Positions 12,089-24,106 of a stretch of 64,000 nt of DNA are shown here, piece after piece. Each line of letters opens with the position of its first letter. The first letter of the stretch is position 1. The notes under the pieces were generated by a model that saw nothing but the letters and a program-made list of their open reading frames with translations, searched no databases and was not told the origin of the DNA. Source of the stretch: Cyathus striatus. Lineage: Eukaryota > Basidiomycota > Agaricomycetes > Agaricales > Nidulariaceae. The stretch covers positions 4,154,001 through 4,218,000 of the forward strand of contig JAOVFP010000005.1 of assembly GCA_025738555.1 (NCBI GenBank), in the 5' to 3' direction. Position numbers and translations under genes: made by a program.

Positions 12089-12421
12089 GAGAAGTTCAGT
12101 TGGAAGTGCACGCGGGGAGTAGTTGGATATTGATGACAGTGGGATATGTTAGATATTCATGTATGGTAGATGAGAGAACAAGGCAGACGAACACAATGGC
12201 CAGGCAACTATACTTCGCCAACCTATACACCGTCCAATGTCAACAGTGGGCGCGTCCAATCACATGATCATGATAATCACGTGTTTCTCAAGCTGTAGAG
12301 CTAATATTTCGCGCGACGCATGGCACTCGAGAGTTGCTCGAGAGTCGACGCTCTTCGCTGAGCACTCAATTCATCTCTTCGGCCTTGTCATTTTCTCCGA
12401 CATACAGCACCATTTATTATA
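12089..12421. promoter_or_regulatory. Shared kinesin-5 / ELF1 divergent promoter
   Basis: The 333 bases between the two divergent start codons must hold both 5' leaders and promoters. The stretch is rich in CpG, unlike the transposon regions. It contains the palindromic-looking GAGAGTTGCTCGAGAGTCGA near 12330 and two ATCACGTG-like motifs near 12258-12282 (AATCACATGATCATG and AATCACGTG). No clear TATA box was seen. Confidence 0.6.
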
Positions 12422-12863
12422 ATGGGAAAACGCAAGAAGTCCTCTAGAAAGCCTGCTCCTGCGAGGCAAAAGGTGCCCTTAGGTAAGCTTTCTCAGTCTG
12501 CAGCAGCTAGTGATATTCACCAGGACAATCCAAGACACCACTTTTACCTGCCTCTTCTGTCACCACGAGAAGTCAGTGACCGTCAGAATGGACAGAAAAG
12601 AGGGTGTAGCACAACTGGTGTGTCGAGTCTGCGACCAGCGGTATCAGAGTAAAGTCAATCGTACGCATTTTAAATTGTTCGAGCTATTGATTATATGTTC
12701 TCATGCGTGCTTTTCAGACCTCACTGAGCCCATTGATATCTATTCTGAATGGATTGATGCAGCTGATGCCGCTGAGCGAGAGGCTCATGTTAATCGTCGC
12801 CCAGCTGCGTCATCTAGCCGACAGGTCCGAGTGGCAGCATCTGTGGACAGCGACGACGATTGA
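12422..12863 (+). CDS. ELF1: Transcription elongation factor ELF1
   Basis: A small zinc-ribbon protein that binds RNA polymerase II and helps it pass nucleosomes. Three exons (12422-12482, 12535-12660, 12718-12863) join in frame to 110 aa. The protein starts MGKRKKSSRK, the conserved basic tail of the family, followed by the zinc ribbon with CLFC and CRVC cysteine pairs (TTFTCLFCHHEKSVTV... and QLVCRVCDQRYQ) and the conserved block EPIDIYSEWIDA. The C-terminus is acidic (DSDDD). The start is fixed by the conserved basic N-terminus. Intron 1 uses an AAG acceptor rather than CAG/TAG, the only choice that restores the family sequence PL-D-TTFTC. The length is slightly above that of the animal homologue. 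Confidence 0.95.
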
Positions 12864-13366
12864 AATACGTTGCATTTGCATCCCTTTTAATCGGCGATCC
12901 CCACGTCTTTGATTCTATTAGATACGGGCATTGTAATACGGACTTGTTTTGTTTTATGAGCACTGTAACATAAGTATAGCAGTAATATCCAACGACACTG
13001 TGTGAATGTAATGATATATTGTCTTCGTACCAAGATGGTAACTACATGCATGGTCGCATCGAATACCATAGCTTCTAACGTTTAACACTTATGTGGGACC
13101 TGGTGGTTCTGTGCATACTTACAGTAGACAGAAACTTGAGCTAGATCAGAGATGTAACAGCTACAAACAGTGACAGGAACCCTACCTAATGGTTACTAGT
13201 TACTACCTGAGAACGCCTTTAATTGTTGCTACCTATTCATTGTCAATCACCTGGCTCCTTTCTGCTTACGCTTCATTTACCACCTTCACTGTTACACCCG
13301 ATATATACATCAGAACATTGTATTACGCGCTCTTTACACGTCTCGGTCTTACGCTAGGCTGCCATC
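12864..13366. other. ELF1-kinesin-1 intergenic region
   Basis: This stretch holds the 3' end of ELF1 and the promoter and leader of kinesin-1. No further gene is supported. A minus-strand frame of about 60 codons at 12887-13069 and an out-of-frame plus frame from 13189 have no recognisable content. Confidence 0.5.
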
Positions 13367-16300
13367 ATGGCAAGCTCGACCAATATCAAAGTTGTCTGTC
13401 GGCGAGTCTCATTCTGTTGTTATTTCATATACAGTATATCAAACTGCCTTTCTTAACCCCAGGTTTCGTCCCGTCAATGCCATTGAAACACGAGAAGGAG
13501 GGGAAATCGTGGTCTCCTTCGATGATAACTTACAAACGGTTCATATGAGATCTGCCCAGTTGAGTACTGGGCCCGAGAGGGATGGATTCACCTTCGATAG
13601 GGTGTTTCCGATGGGAACGAAACAGCATGAAGTATTCGATTATGGGGTAAAAGAGTAGGTGTCTTCGTGTGTTATATACACTGTTGCCACTGACACCCCT
13701 TTTCTATGTAGTATCGTAAAAGGTTTGGATGCTGTTGTTGTTGATTCACATGAAGGTTAACTTTTGTCCTACCTACAGATGTTCTCGATGGTTATAACGG
13801 GACAGTTTTTGCATATGGTCAAACAGGAAGCGGGAAAACGTTCACGATGATGGTATGTCTAATATCCCGCAGATTTAATACTGTTAGACGTGTCAACTAA
13901 TGCGACGTCATTTTAAGGGAGCAGATATTGATTCGAATGAGCTGAAAGGAATCATTCCGCGTATAACAGAACAGATCTTCCAGTCCATCGTGGAAAGCGA
14001 TGCCCATCTTGAGTATCTCGTGAAAGTCTCTTACATGGAAATCTACCTGGAGCGTATACGCGATTTGCTTGCACGTAAGTTTATATGCAGTACTTGTACG
14101 TCGTAGCTTCTTAATTACTTGTTATAGCGCAAAACGACAATCTTCAGGTTCACGAGGAAAAATCGAAAGGAGTTTACGTGAAGAACTTGTCGGATTATTA
14201 CGTCAGTAGTGCGAAGGAGGTCTATGAAATTATGAGAACTGGAGGAGCAGCGCGAGTGGTGACTTCCACAAGTATGTTTCTAATACACCAGGCCTATCCT
14301 GATCTTATTTGAAATCAATGAAAACAGACATGAATGCGGAGTCCTCCCGATCTCATTCCATTTTTTTGATCACGATTCAACAAAGGAATACGGAAACCGG
14401 TGCTCAGAAAACAGGAAATCTCTACTTGGTTGACCTTGCCGGCTCAGAAAAAGTCGGCAAAACTGGCGCGTCAGGTCAGACCCTCGAAGAAGCAAAAAAG
14501 ATCAACAAATCGCTCTCTGCTCTTGGAATGGTTATCAATGCTTTAACAGACGGGAAGGTAACTCCACTCTGTTATCTAATGCTATGGAAACTAACTATGT
14601 CTTTTAGGCGAAGCACATTCCCTACCGTGACTCAAAGTTGACGCGCATTCTGCAAGAGTCTCTTGGAGGAAACTCCAGAACAACTTTGATTATTAATTGT
14701 TCCCCTTCATCGTACAACGAAGCAGAAACTCTCTCGACGTTGCGATTTGGTATACGGGCTAAGTCCATCAAGAACACAGCTCGCGTTAACGCGGAGCTTT
14801 CCCCATTGGAACTCAAAGGTTTGCTTCAGAAGGCGCAACTGGCCAACACGTCATATCAGAAATACATTGCTGCATTGGAGGCAGAGCTAACTACTTGGCG
14901 ATCAGGGGGGCACGTAGATGAATCAGACTGGGCAACCTCCGCTAAAGCTGCTGCTGCACCCAAGAAGACAGCTACGTCCCCTGCGCCCTCGACTCCCGCT
15001 TCAAATTCCCGTAGCATGACACCTGTCAATCCTGCCATTGAAGGCCTACGAGGAGATCTTGAGAGTCGACCGCAAACACCCACGGTAATTGGATTAGAGA
15101 AAGACGAACGCGAAGACTTCCTTCGGAGGGAGAATGAACTTACAGATGCTCTGGCTGAAAAGGAAAGTACCCTAGCCTCTGCCGATAAGCTTGTCAAGGA
15201 GCTAAGGGAAGAGCTGGTGTTCTTGAAGGAGCAAGAGGCTGCCGTAAATAAGGTCATTTGAGCGTTCTTCCTTTCTAACCGTCGTTCTGACTTAGAATGT
15301 GGCAGGAAAATAAATCCATGTCGAGCCAACTGAACGAACTCAGGCTTCAACTTGAGAGGCTTGATTATGACAATAAAGAAGGGGCTATTACCATAGACAT
15401 ACTTAAGGAACAGAATCAAGACTCAAAGTCTGAGTTGGAAGATCTGAAGAAGCAGATTGCTGAGTTAAAAGCTTCCCAGAAAGATGCCTCTGCAGAAGAC
15501 AAGGAAAAGAGGAAGCAAGAGAAGATGGCGATGATGATGGCTAAGTTTGACACCGTAAGCCATCTAGTTAAAAATGGGATGGTGATTCTTACTGTTGTTC
15601 ATAGCAGGGAGCATTCTCGGAGAAGGACGAACAACTTCGTCAATTACTGAACAAGTTAGACAATATGGATGATGCAACATCGCTTTCGCAGGAAGATTTA
15701 ATAGCGATTCGGCGTCAACTGACCGATGGGCAGGCCCTCGTTCGAGAGACAGTTGACCGACTTCGCCAAAGCCAAGAAGAGAATGAGATTATTAGTAGAA
15801 GAAGGGACGAACTTGAGGCCCGTGTGTCAGCTCTGGAGACAGAGTACGAAGAACTTCTTGGTGAGTCTAAATCCTTACCTTGCTTTGCATAAGGTTAAAT
15901 TTTCAACAGAAAAGACAATCCACGACGAGGAGACGAGTAATGTTGATCTTGCCGAATCGATGGCGGACTTGAAAGTGTGTTTCTTTATTTTTATTTTTAT
16001 ACGTTTGGGCTTAAAGTAATATATTAGAATAAGTTGGAAGCCCAATATGCCGCTAAACGCGAAGCACACTCGAGCGAAGTGGCGGATCTTAAGCAACAAG
16101 TAGAGCTTAGAACAAACGAGGTCAGAAGTCTTAATGCATCCATTGAGAGCTTAAAGAGTGTAAACGAAGAGTTGAAGGTGCGCAACCCTCTGCAAATGCC
16201 AGAATTATGCTTATCATGTTGTTTAGCGAGCCTTTGCCGTCACTTCCGCCGGCATCGAGGGGGGCAAGAACCTCGCTGAGAGTGCTCAAGACCTCGAGCG

Positions 16301-17211
16301 AACCAGAAAGGCTATCAATGTGCAGCTGGCTGAGTTCGATGGCGTCAAGAAGTCCCTAATGCGCGATTTGCAAAACCGCTGCGAGAAGGTTATTTTGCGC
16401 GCTCTATCCGCTGCTCTTTACGACCACACTAAACTTAACATTTCAGGTTGTCGAGCTTGAGATCCAGTTGGATGAAATCAAGGAACAATATAATAATGTG
16501 ATACGAAACAGCAACAGCAGAGCACAACAGAAAAAGATGGCGTTTTTGGAGCGCAACCTTGAACAGCTAACGCTTGTACAGAAACAGGTATCTAAGGGCC
16601 CATTTTGTTCTGAATGTAACTAACACGACGCTTGGTAGCTTGTTGATCAGAACTCTACGTTAAAGAAAGAAGCCGGTATTGCAGAGAGGAAGTTACTTGC
16701 TCGCAATGAACGGATACAAAACTTGGAATCTTTGCTTCAAGATGCAGATCGCAGGCTGTCAGCACAAAACCAGAAGTTTGAGGCCCAGCTTCAAGCGGTG
16801 AAAGAACGGCTTGACCAAGCACGCGGTGAGCGGGTTACCACTGCATGAAGTAAATTGAATCTAAACATAAGACCTAACAGCACAAAAAGCAGCGACATCC
16901 TCTCCGCTCAACTTCGGTCGTATAGCCAAACCTCTACGAGGCGGTGGAGGGGCAGCTCCTGCATCATCTTCGTCCTCTCAGAGTAGCATTGCGTCGGCTA
17001 ATCCATTAGCAAGATTACAGAATGAGGAAGGGTGAGTATATTTGTTGTATGCATAGCAATTTATTTACCTCTAATTGTCCGCTCGCTTCTATAGGTCTGG
17101 ATGTAAGTATTTATTATTGAATGGTTTTAGTATACTTGCGGTGACTAACTATTACTGCTTTTAATTGCTTTTATAGCGAAACGTGCTTCCTGGTTTTTCA
17201 ATTCACGATAG
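13367..17211 (+). CDS. Kinesin-1 heavy chain (conventional kinesin)
   Basis: A processive motor for vesicle and organelle transport to hyphal tips. The 18-exon model is 13367-13401, 13463-13654, 13712-13722, 13779-13852, 13918-14074, 14128-14271, 14328-14557, 14608-15252, 15306-15554, 15608-15860, 15910-15974, 16028-16177, 16227-16388, 16447-16587, 16639-16825, 16881-17031, 17095-17102, 17177-17211. It closes in frame at 962 aa, normal for fungal kinesin-1. The motor begins [15 protein letters not shown]; it has P-loop GQTGSGKT, switch I SSRSH and switch II VDLAGSE. Long coiled coils follow, then the fungal tail block [16 protein letters not shown] and the autoinhibitory IAK motif ([10 protein letters not shown]). 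The protein ends [10 protein letters not shown]. Two microexons (11 and 8 bases) and a GC-AG first intron are notable. No light chain is seen nearby. Confidence 0.96.
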
Positions 17212-17437
17212 ATTTAATGCAGTTAACAATACACTTCACGTTCTTCTAATTTCGCAAATTATTGTCGCATACCCCAGACTGTGTATCTCCCATCGCAACG
17301 CTTGACTAGCTCACAAGATCTATTAATGATCTGCCTAGAAAAGGATTTAGAAAATTGTATAAAAATACCAATGGCATATCCTTTTAACGTTGGAATGTAA
17401 ATCATGACTACTTGTTACTCTTCATGCCATTACTATA

Positions 17438-18010
17438 CTATCATGTAACAAGTGTTTGAAGCCGTCTCGAGTATTTGAAAGTCCTACAAAATCTTCATTA
17501 TCTCAGCACCTACTTTTGCTACTGCCTTCATACTTTGCATATCGATTCCATAGATACTGTACAACATATATCTCAACTTATATGACGAGCGGATGATTTG
17601 TTGTTCTTTAACGGGACAAACAATGTCAAAAGGTATCAAAATGTAACGAAAACTTGAGATCAAATGTAAGATCTAGCTAGATCTTGTTGCACTATGCTTG
17701 TGATATTTGGGATATCACTAGTATATGTCCCAAACAGCTCAAATCTCAAATATGAAAGGAAAGCGACGCAACTGCATTGATAGACAGGCAGAGTACATGT
17801 TTTCAGAACTTTTTAGTGTGACAGGCACTTGTACCGTTAAAAAACAACAAATCATCCGCTTGTCATATAAATTGAGATATATATTGTACAGTATCTATGG
17901 AATCGATATGCAAAGTATGAAGGCAGTAGCAAAAGTAGGTGCTGAGATAATGAAGATTTTGTAGGACTTTCAAACACTCAAGATGGCTTCAAACACTTGT
18001 TACATGATAG
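17438..18010. mobile_element. TA-flanked MITE with long inverted repeats (Tc1/mariner type)
   Basis: A 573-bp element starts and ends CTATCATGTAACAAGTGTTT (inward) and is flanked by TA (17436-17437 and 18011-18012). Its arms, about 17438-17620 and 17830-18010, are near-identical over roughly 180 bases. No transposase is encoded; the plus open frame at 17725-17964 runs through one arm and is not a gene. TA duplications plus long inverted repeats suggest mobilisation by a Tc1/mariner-type transposase. It lies 226 bases beyond the kinesin-1 stop, so may fall in that gene's 3' region. Confidence 0.75.
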
Positions 18011-18012
18011 TA

Positions 18013-19251
18013 CATGCGAACTACTTACGGGTGATTTAAATGGTCCGTACCATTCTTGAATCAAAATTCAATTTTCGGTGCCGTAATTCAGCTAGCATAA
18101 GAACCATGGATATGGGTGAAAGGCACAGAAGGCAAAAAGGTAGCATGAACTGGGCATGAGAGGGAACATGCCCGTTGCATGATGGTGTTCTTTTACCTTT
18201 CGTGGGCGGCAGTTCATAGAGTGGCTGACTTAAAGAAGGAGAAAATTTTATGTTCCGAATCCAAAGGAAGGGTTGCGGAGTGATTCGTGAAAATAAATGA
18301 ATGTGCCGTTCAGGTTTGTAGAGTAAGTAGGTCTTGGCCGGGAACGATAAGATCTGGGGAATGATCGAATGCATATTACAAGGAAGAACAGTGAACATTT
18401 GGATTCAAGCTTTCAAATTCAAATTTCAAGCTTCAAGACTCGAAAAGACAACTTTACGAATCTACTCCTAATACTAATAGCGACAATGGACTTGCAGTGG
18501 TGGTGGGAATGATAGAAGGCGGGCTAATATTTATTTGGGCTATTTGTTGGGCGGGGCGGGGACCTGAGGATAGCCAGATCGGGTAGACGTCCCGGAAGCG
18601 CGCTAGCTAATTTGATCCCGCTGAAACACGGATAATAATTTGGGCTATATAATTTCACATAATGCCTCCGTTTGGGTTCGGATTGGGTCTGGTTTCGTCG
18701 CTGGATTCATGTTGAATTGTAGTAGGCGAATTGGAGTATTTTGTCGATTTCCGTTATTTCCATTTGGTGAGGCGTTCCGTGGCTCATTGACATCCTCCAG
18801 AATGTTGAATACTTACTCTGCATGCTATCCTAGATTCATCCAAGCAGATCCCTCTGCATTTTGATTCTCCCCGCGAACTGTCACCTATCTTTCTAAGGGT
18901 CTTTGTAGTGCCCCCACGTTCCTTTGCCTTTCCCTCTTTTTTTCTCAACTTGCACCGTGACGGTCCTGCTCTACCTCGGGACCCGTAGCCGAATTCCCCG
19001 TTCACCACCTACTCCTCTCGAAAGTCGCGTCTTCACGCTCCGTTATCCACCGCTGTCTTCATTCAACTCTTTGTTCTCGTACGTGTCCTTGTCTGCTTTC
19101 TCTGCTCATTCTCGCGTTTCTTTTCCTTCCAAACTAATTCCTTTTTAACAGTCTACCACCTCTATAACTCTTAATTCAGATTCCAGTGAGCCCGCTTCCT
19201 CGTTTTCCTCTCCGCATTGCTGACCAAAGTCTTTGTAGCATATAATCTATA
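18013..19251. other. Promoter and 5' leader region of the PUF gene
   Basis: No gene is supported. The last 350 bases are strongly C/T-rich, as in leaders of highly expressed fungal genes. A nested palindrome-like run of TTCAAGCTTTCAAATTCAAA lies at about 18404-18440. A minus-strand open frame of 120 codons (18036-18398) shows no recognisable family. Confidence 0.5.
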
Positions 19252-22200
19252 ATGTCTGGTGATACCTCTCGTAAACCCTCCAGCTCGTCTTCACATTCGA
19301 GAGTCCACTCCCCTGCAAGCTCACCCGCCAATGTACGATCAATTCATGCTGAGGGAGGAGCGCTTCGAAGTTCTGACTTTATTTTCAAGTTACAGACGCC
19401 TAGAAAAATACAACCTGGTGTTTATGGAGTGGGGATTGGCCAGGCTACCCAAACACATAACCTGAAAGGATTGAATACTGGTTGGCAGGCACGTATTGTG
19501 AACCACGACAAGCATCATCTTCGATGTTAACCTTCAGCTGTATAGGTGTGGAATGGTGCAGGAGCTTCTAGAAACGTTTCTACATCGTCTGCACCCGGGG
19601 CTAACGAGATTTCTCCTTCAAATACCGACCCCAATTACCACAGTAGCTTGCCGGACTCCTGGGTAAATGCACCTCGCAGCGTAAGCGATACTTGGGCTGA
19701 GGATGGTGGGGAAGCTGTGCAAAAGACGGAGTTTGCTACTTTGGTAATTATCCTCTACTGATTTGTTGTTACCAGCATTCACAAGTAACTTGCCTCAGGA
19801 TCCATCATCGCTCACAGTTCAGCCTCCTCGCTTGAGACAAGGTCAAACAGCACAACCCGGATATAATGGACATCGAGTAAGCATGTCTTTGGTATCGTGA
19901 AATTCGTTTGTCATACGCTATTTCAGGATCCTCGAACAAAGCAAAACCATATTTCCTCTGGAAGATACGACCGTGGTCATGCATCAGATGCTAATGGTCC
20001 TCGATTTACCTCAGTTTCTCCTAGCCGATCGTTTGGAAATGCAGGATATTCAACGCAGCAGTCCGTGGTCCAACGTTCGCCATCTATCGGTAGCTACGAT
20101 ACTGTTCAAGCTTCACCTTCAGCACAAGATGAACTCGTAATTGCAATGCGTGGAATGGCAGTCGAAGACGATCGCAATGGCCAGTCTCACAGACCCCCTG
20201 CCCAAAACATATTCAATGTTCCACCGCCATCGCAGCAACCACCGTTTAGTACTTATTTGCAAGACTTTAATGGATTTTATGCCCCACCACCGCGAGAGCA
20301 CTATATTGAATTTCCTTTCCCTTACAGCGGGCCTCCAGATCCATCTCTCTACTCATCCCCAGTACTAAGTCATGCAACGCCTAATAATATGTTTACATCA
20401 ATTCCGCCACAATCTATGCCAACCCTACCACATCAGGGTATGCCCCTTCCTCCGCAGGCCCTTCACCCCAATCCTGCAATAGATATGCGTACTCAGCCTG
20501 GTTTCATGTTTGACCCACGCTCAGGAGGATCACAATTCTTTTATCCTCCTCAGCCTATCCTTTTTCCGGCGCCGACCCATTCTCCTATTATAACCTCCGT
20601 TGGTCCGGCGATTCCCATAGGCATGTCAGATAAAACTGAAGCACAAGTACGTTTTCATACTATATGTCTTACTTGTCTGAGCTCATATAATGTAGTTTAA
20701 CATGCAGTCCAATACCATTCCTCACACAAATATGTATGGAAATTTGCGCGCATCTTCTCGATCCTCTCAGCCGTACGTATCAGGTATCGAATATAATGGC
20801 TCAGGGTCAGCTCTTATGCTACCAGATGGCTCGGTGTATCAGACAAGTAACCCTTCACATATGTACCACCATGGGATACGCTCGACACGAAGAGATCCTC
20901 GCATTATAGCAACAGCCCCTCGCAGTGTCATTTTGGAAGAATTCCGTTCAAATAAAGCACAGAAATGGGAGCTTCAGGTAGTGTCTCAAATATAGGATAC
21001 ATGGCGCATTTACTGAAAAAATTGTAGGATATAATTGGTCACATAGTCGAGTTTAGCCGGGACCAGCATGGTTCTCGATTCATTCAACAACGTATAGAGA
21101 ATGCTTCAAATGACGAAAAGCAAGCAATTTTTGATGAGATTGTACCTTCCCATACTTTGCCTCTTATGCAAGATGTGTTCGGCAATTATGTGAGCATTTG
21201 TGGTTGCTAATATACTTTATATTTATAAATGCTTTGCAGGTAATTCAAAAATTGTTTGAATTCGGATCTCAACAGCAGAAGACCCTTCTTGTAAACGCCA
21301 TGGATGGGCAAGTATTGGCACTTACGCTACAGATGTATGGTTGTCGGGTTGTGCAGAAAGTTAGTCCTATAGTTGAGGATTAAATGATCGTTGCTGAGGT
21401 AATATGCAAATCGTCTCCTATAGGCTATCGAAAACATACTTCCAGAACAACAAAGTCTGTTAGTCAGACAAATTGAACCACACGTTCTGAGGTGTGTCAA
21501 GGATTCTAATGGAAATCATGTAGGCATATGCTCCTTGCTGTTTGTAATTCCGATGTCTAATATTTTCTTCTAGGTCGTACAAAAGCTTGTCGAACGAGTT
21601 TCTGCAGAGCGTCTTGGATTCATTTATGCCTTTAGAGGGAATGTTTATGATCTTGCCACTCACCCTTACGGTTGCAGAGTGTTGCAACGATGTTTAGAAC
21701 ATCTACCTGAAGAGCAAACACAATCACTGATGGAAGAAGTCCTGGCGAATGCTCACAAACTAATGACTGATCAATTTGGAGTATGTCTACATTCTATCAT
21801 TTACAATGTGATGAGAGTGCTGATCTAACTAAGAACTATGTTATGCAATTTATATTGGAGCATGGGAAAGCTAAGGACAAGGCTCTTGTTATTTCGAAGC
21901 TACGTGGACAGTTGCTGTACATGGCTCGTCACAAGTTCGCTTCAAATGTTTGTGAGAAGGCGCTACTGTTCTCAGATTCGGAAAGTCGTCGTTCGCTGAT
22001 TGATGAGATCATCCTTACTCGGCCAGACGGCTTTATGCCATACGTAGCCATGATGAAGGATCAATATGCAAGTGAGTAAATACTAATAATTAGCAACAGC
22101 CTCGGACTAACCATATAACAGATTATGTTCTTCAACGAGCCTTAGTAGTATCTGAAGGTGACCAAAGGGAATTGCTATATACTAAGGTCAAACCTCAGCT

Positions 22201-22383
22201 GGCTCAGATGCGCAAATTCGCAACACCATATAGTAAACATCTCGTATCAAGTGAGTGAGACCTACAGTTGTCAGGTTTGTGTGTTCATATCAGCTTATTC
22301 TTAATGAAGTCGAACGCTTACTAGAGAAGCATTATCATGAGACGCAGCCCCGGTCGGAGACTATATCCAAGACAGATACATAG
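19252..22383 (+). CDS. PUF3/Pumilio-type RNA-binding protein
   Basis: A sequence-specific mRNA regulator that binds 3' UTRs and promotes repression or decay. Twelve exons (19252-19488, 19546-19743, 19799-19876, 19927-20646, 20708-20977, 21028-21189, 21240-21359, 21424-21519, 21574-21780, 21834-22071, 22122-22250, 22310-22383) join to 842 aa. The first two-thirds is low-complexity, rich in Ser, Pro and Gln. The C-terminal third is a PUM homology domain with eight repeats. The recognition triplets in repeats 1-8 are S/R-Q, N/Y-Q, C/R-Q, N/H-Q, C/R-Q, N/Y-Q, S/N-E and N/Y-Q, which by the established PUF code reads RNA 5'-UGUAUAUA-3'. That is the PUF3/PUM1 specificity, so targets may include mRNAs for mitochondrial proteins, as in yeast. 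Intron 1 has a GC donor (CAG/GCACGT). Many introns in the repeat domain fall at the same place in the repeat. Confidence 0.93.
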
Positions 22384-22914
22384 TAATTAATCATTCATCC
22401 ATACTCTACGGGTCAACACCCATATAACCTAGCCATCGTATTGTCTTGGACAATCTTACACAAATAATGGACTATTTAGTACTTTGGTTGGATTCTAGTA
22501 GTACATCTTTACAACCTTGTCGTATGCTATCTACCGCTAGTCAGTTGCCTGTTCTTGTTGATGTCTTCATAGTGGATCAGTATAAGCACTGGTGGTAACT
22601 TATAAGTAAGTAGTGTAAATCCCGCTAACTGCTTAATTACCTTGTCCGCTTATTTGTGCCGTTTGGCCGGTTGCATTAGTCGAATGTAGATATACGATAA
22701 GTACTTAGAATGCAGTGGATTAACACTAGTGTGATATGTAATAAGTACCGGAAGGCAAGAGCTACAAATTATTACTTACACTAATTGTACTCGGAAGTGT
22801 TGACTTTGTTGAAGGAAACCTTGCTTGCAGTTATTAGAATAAGTGAATGACAGTGTATTTTAATAAGCAGTATGCCTATGTCTGCTCAAGGGGATGTCTA
22901 CTACAGGCCTAATC
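22384..22914. other. PUF gene 3' flank
   Basis: No gene is seen. A TGTAGATA octamer at 22685-22692, matching the UGUANAUA consensus of PUF3-type proteins, lies about 300 bases after the stop codon. Confidence 0.4.
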
Positions 22915-24106
22915 TAGTGGTGTTAGGGTTTGGTTCCATCTGGTTCAGACAAGATTTTTTCTGAACCTTGAACTGGACCTGGGGTTCAGTTCAGGCCTAT
23001 TCACTGAACCTAGAACTGAACCTGAGGTTCAGGTCCACTGAGGTCTGGTTAGGGTTCAGAGCAAGTTTGAATGAATGTTGAACTGAACCTAGAATTTAAA
23101 AAAATTTAAACAGCTAATTTGACTTTAAATTAGTAGCATAACATTGATAATAACTAGTATATCATGTATATTCAAGGATTAACTTCATTTTGTAGAGATA
23201 CTCATGTACATAGAGAGTATGATAGAATATAACTATGTACTAACTAAGCACATCTACATACTTGAAGTCCTACAGTTCAGCATTGTAATCCTCTGGGTTG
23301 TGTCATTCTTCAAGCTCAGCAATAAGAGCATCAATGCTCTCCTTAGCTTGCTGTGCAGCAGAAATATGACTGTTACAATAAGCACTCTTCAAAATTTGAA
23401 GTGCACCAAAGATCTCAGTCATAAGGCTTCCATGTCAAGCAGCATCAGTAATTCCACCACTACTAAATGCTTGCTCTGACGGAGTTGAAGACCCCTGAAT
23501 GGCCAAGTAGTCATGGGCCATGCACTTCATGGTAGGATATTTTATATCACTTTGCTTCTATAATGTTGTAAGAACAGTGAATTCATAAAGGAACAAGAGA
23601 CTTACCCCCCACCAACCAATGACATCCTCAATCTTCTCAACTCCACTTTTGAGATAATGCTTCAACTCATCTTGAGGACTTTCCATTCACTGGAAGGACT
23701 GTACAGTTTCAAATAGGTATGTCCCCCCATACCTATGTGAACTTGGATGGTTCTCAGTTATATCTACAATAATAATTGTAAGCTCAGGAAGTTATGAAAG
23801 TACACAATATAAATACCTTCATCTGAATGAGTAGATGTACTCCTCATAGACTTGGGTGGAATATAATATTTATCAAACTAATATCAGTGTTAGATGAGTG
23901 AGCTGTGAAGTAAAAAGATCTAAATATAACTTACAACTCCCTCAAGGCATTTCATCCCTTCCTCATATTGTCATAGTTCCCAGTGTCCCTTACAATAGAA
24001 GTGCTTTACATTCAGATCTAGAGCTGATTAATACATTGTTAGAATAATAAGACTTGATAATAGAGTGAGCTTACTGAGACAAATGAAATATGCAGAGGAT
24101 GTATCC

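Noticed and set aside
18036..18398. Minus-strand open frame of 120 codons upstream of the PUF gene
   Set aside because: No recognisable domain, no neighbouring exon signals, and it overlaps the probable promoter region.
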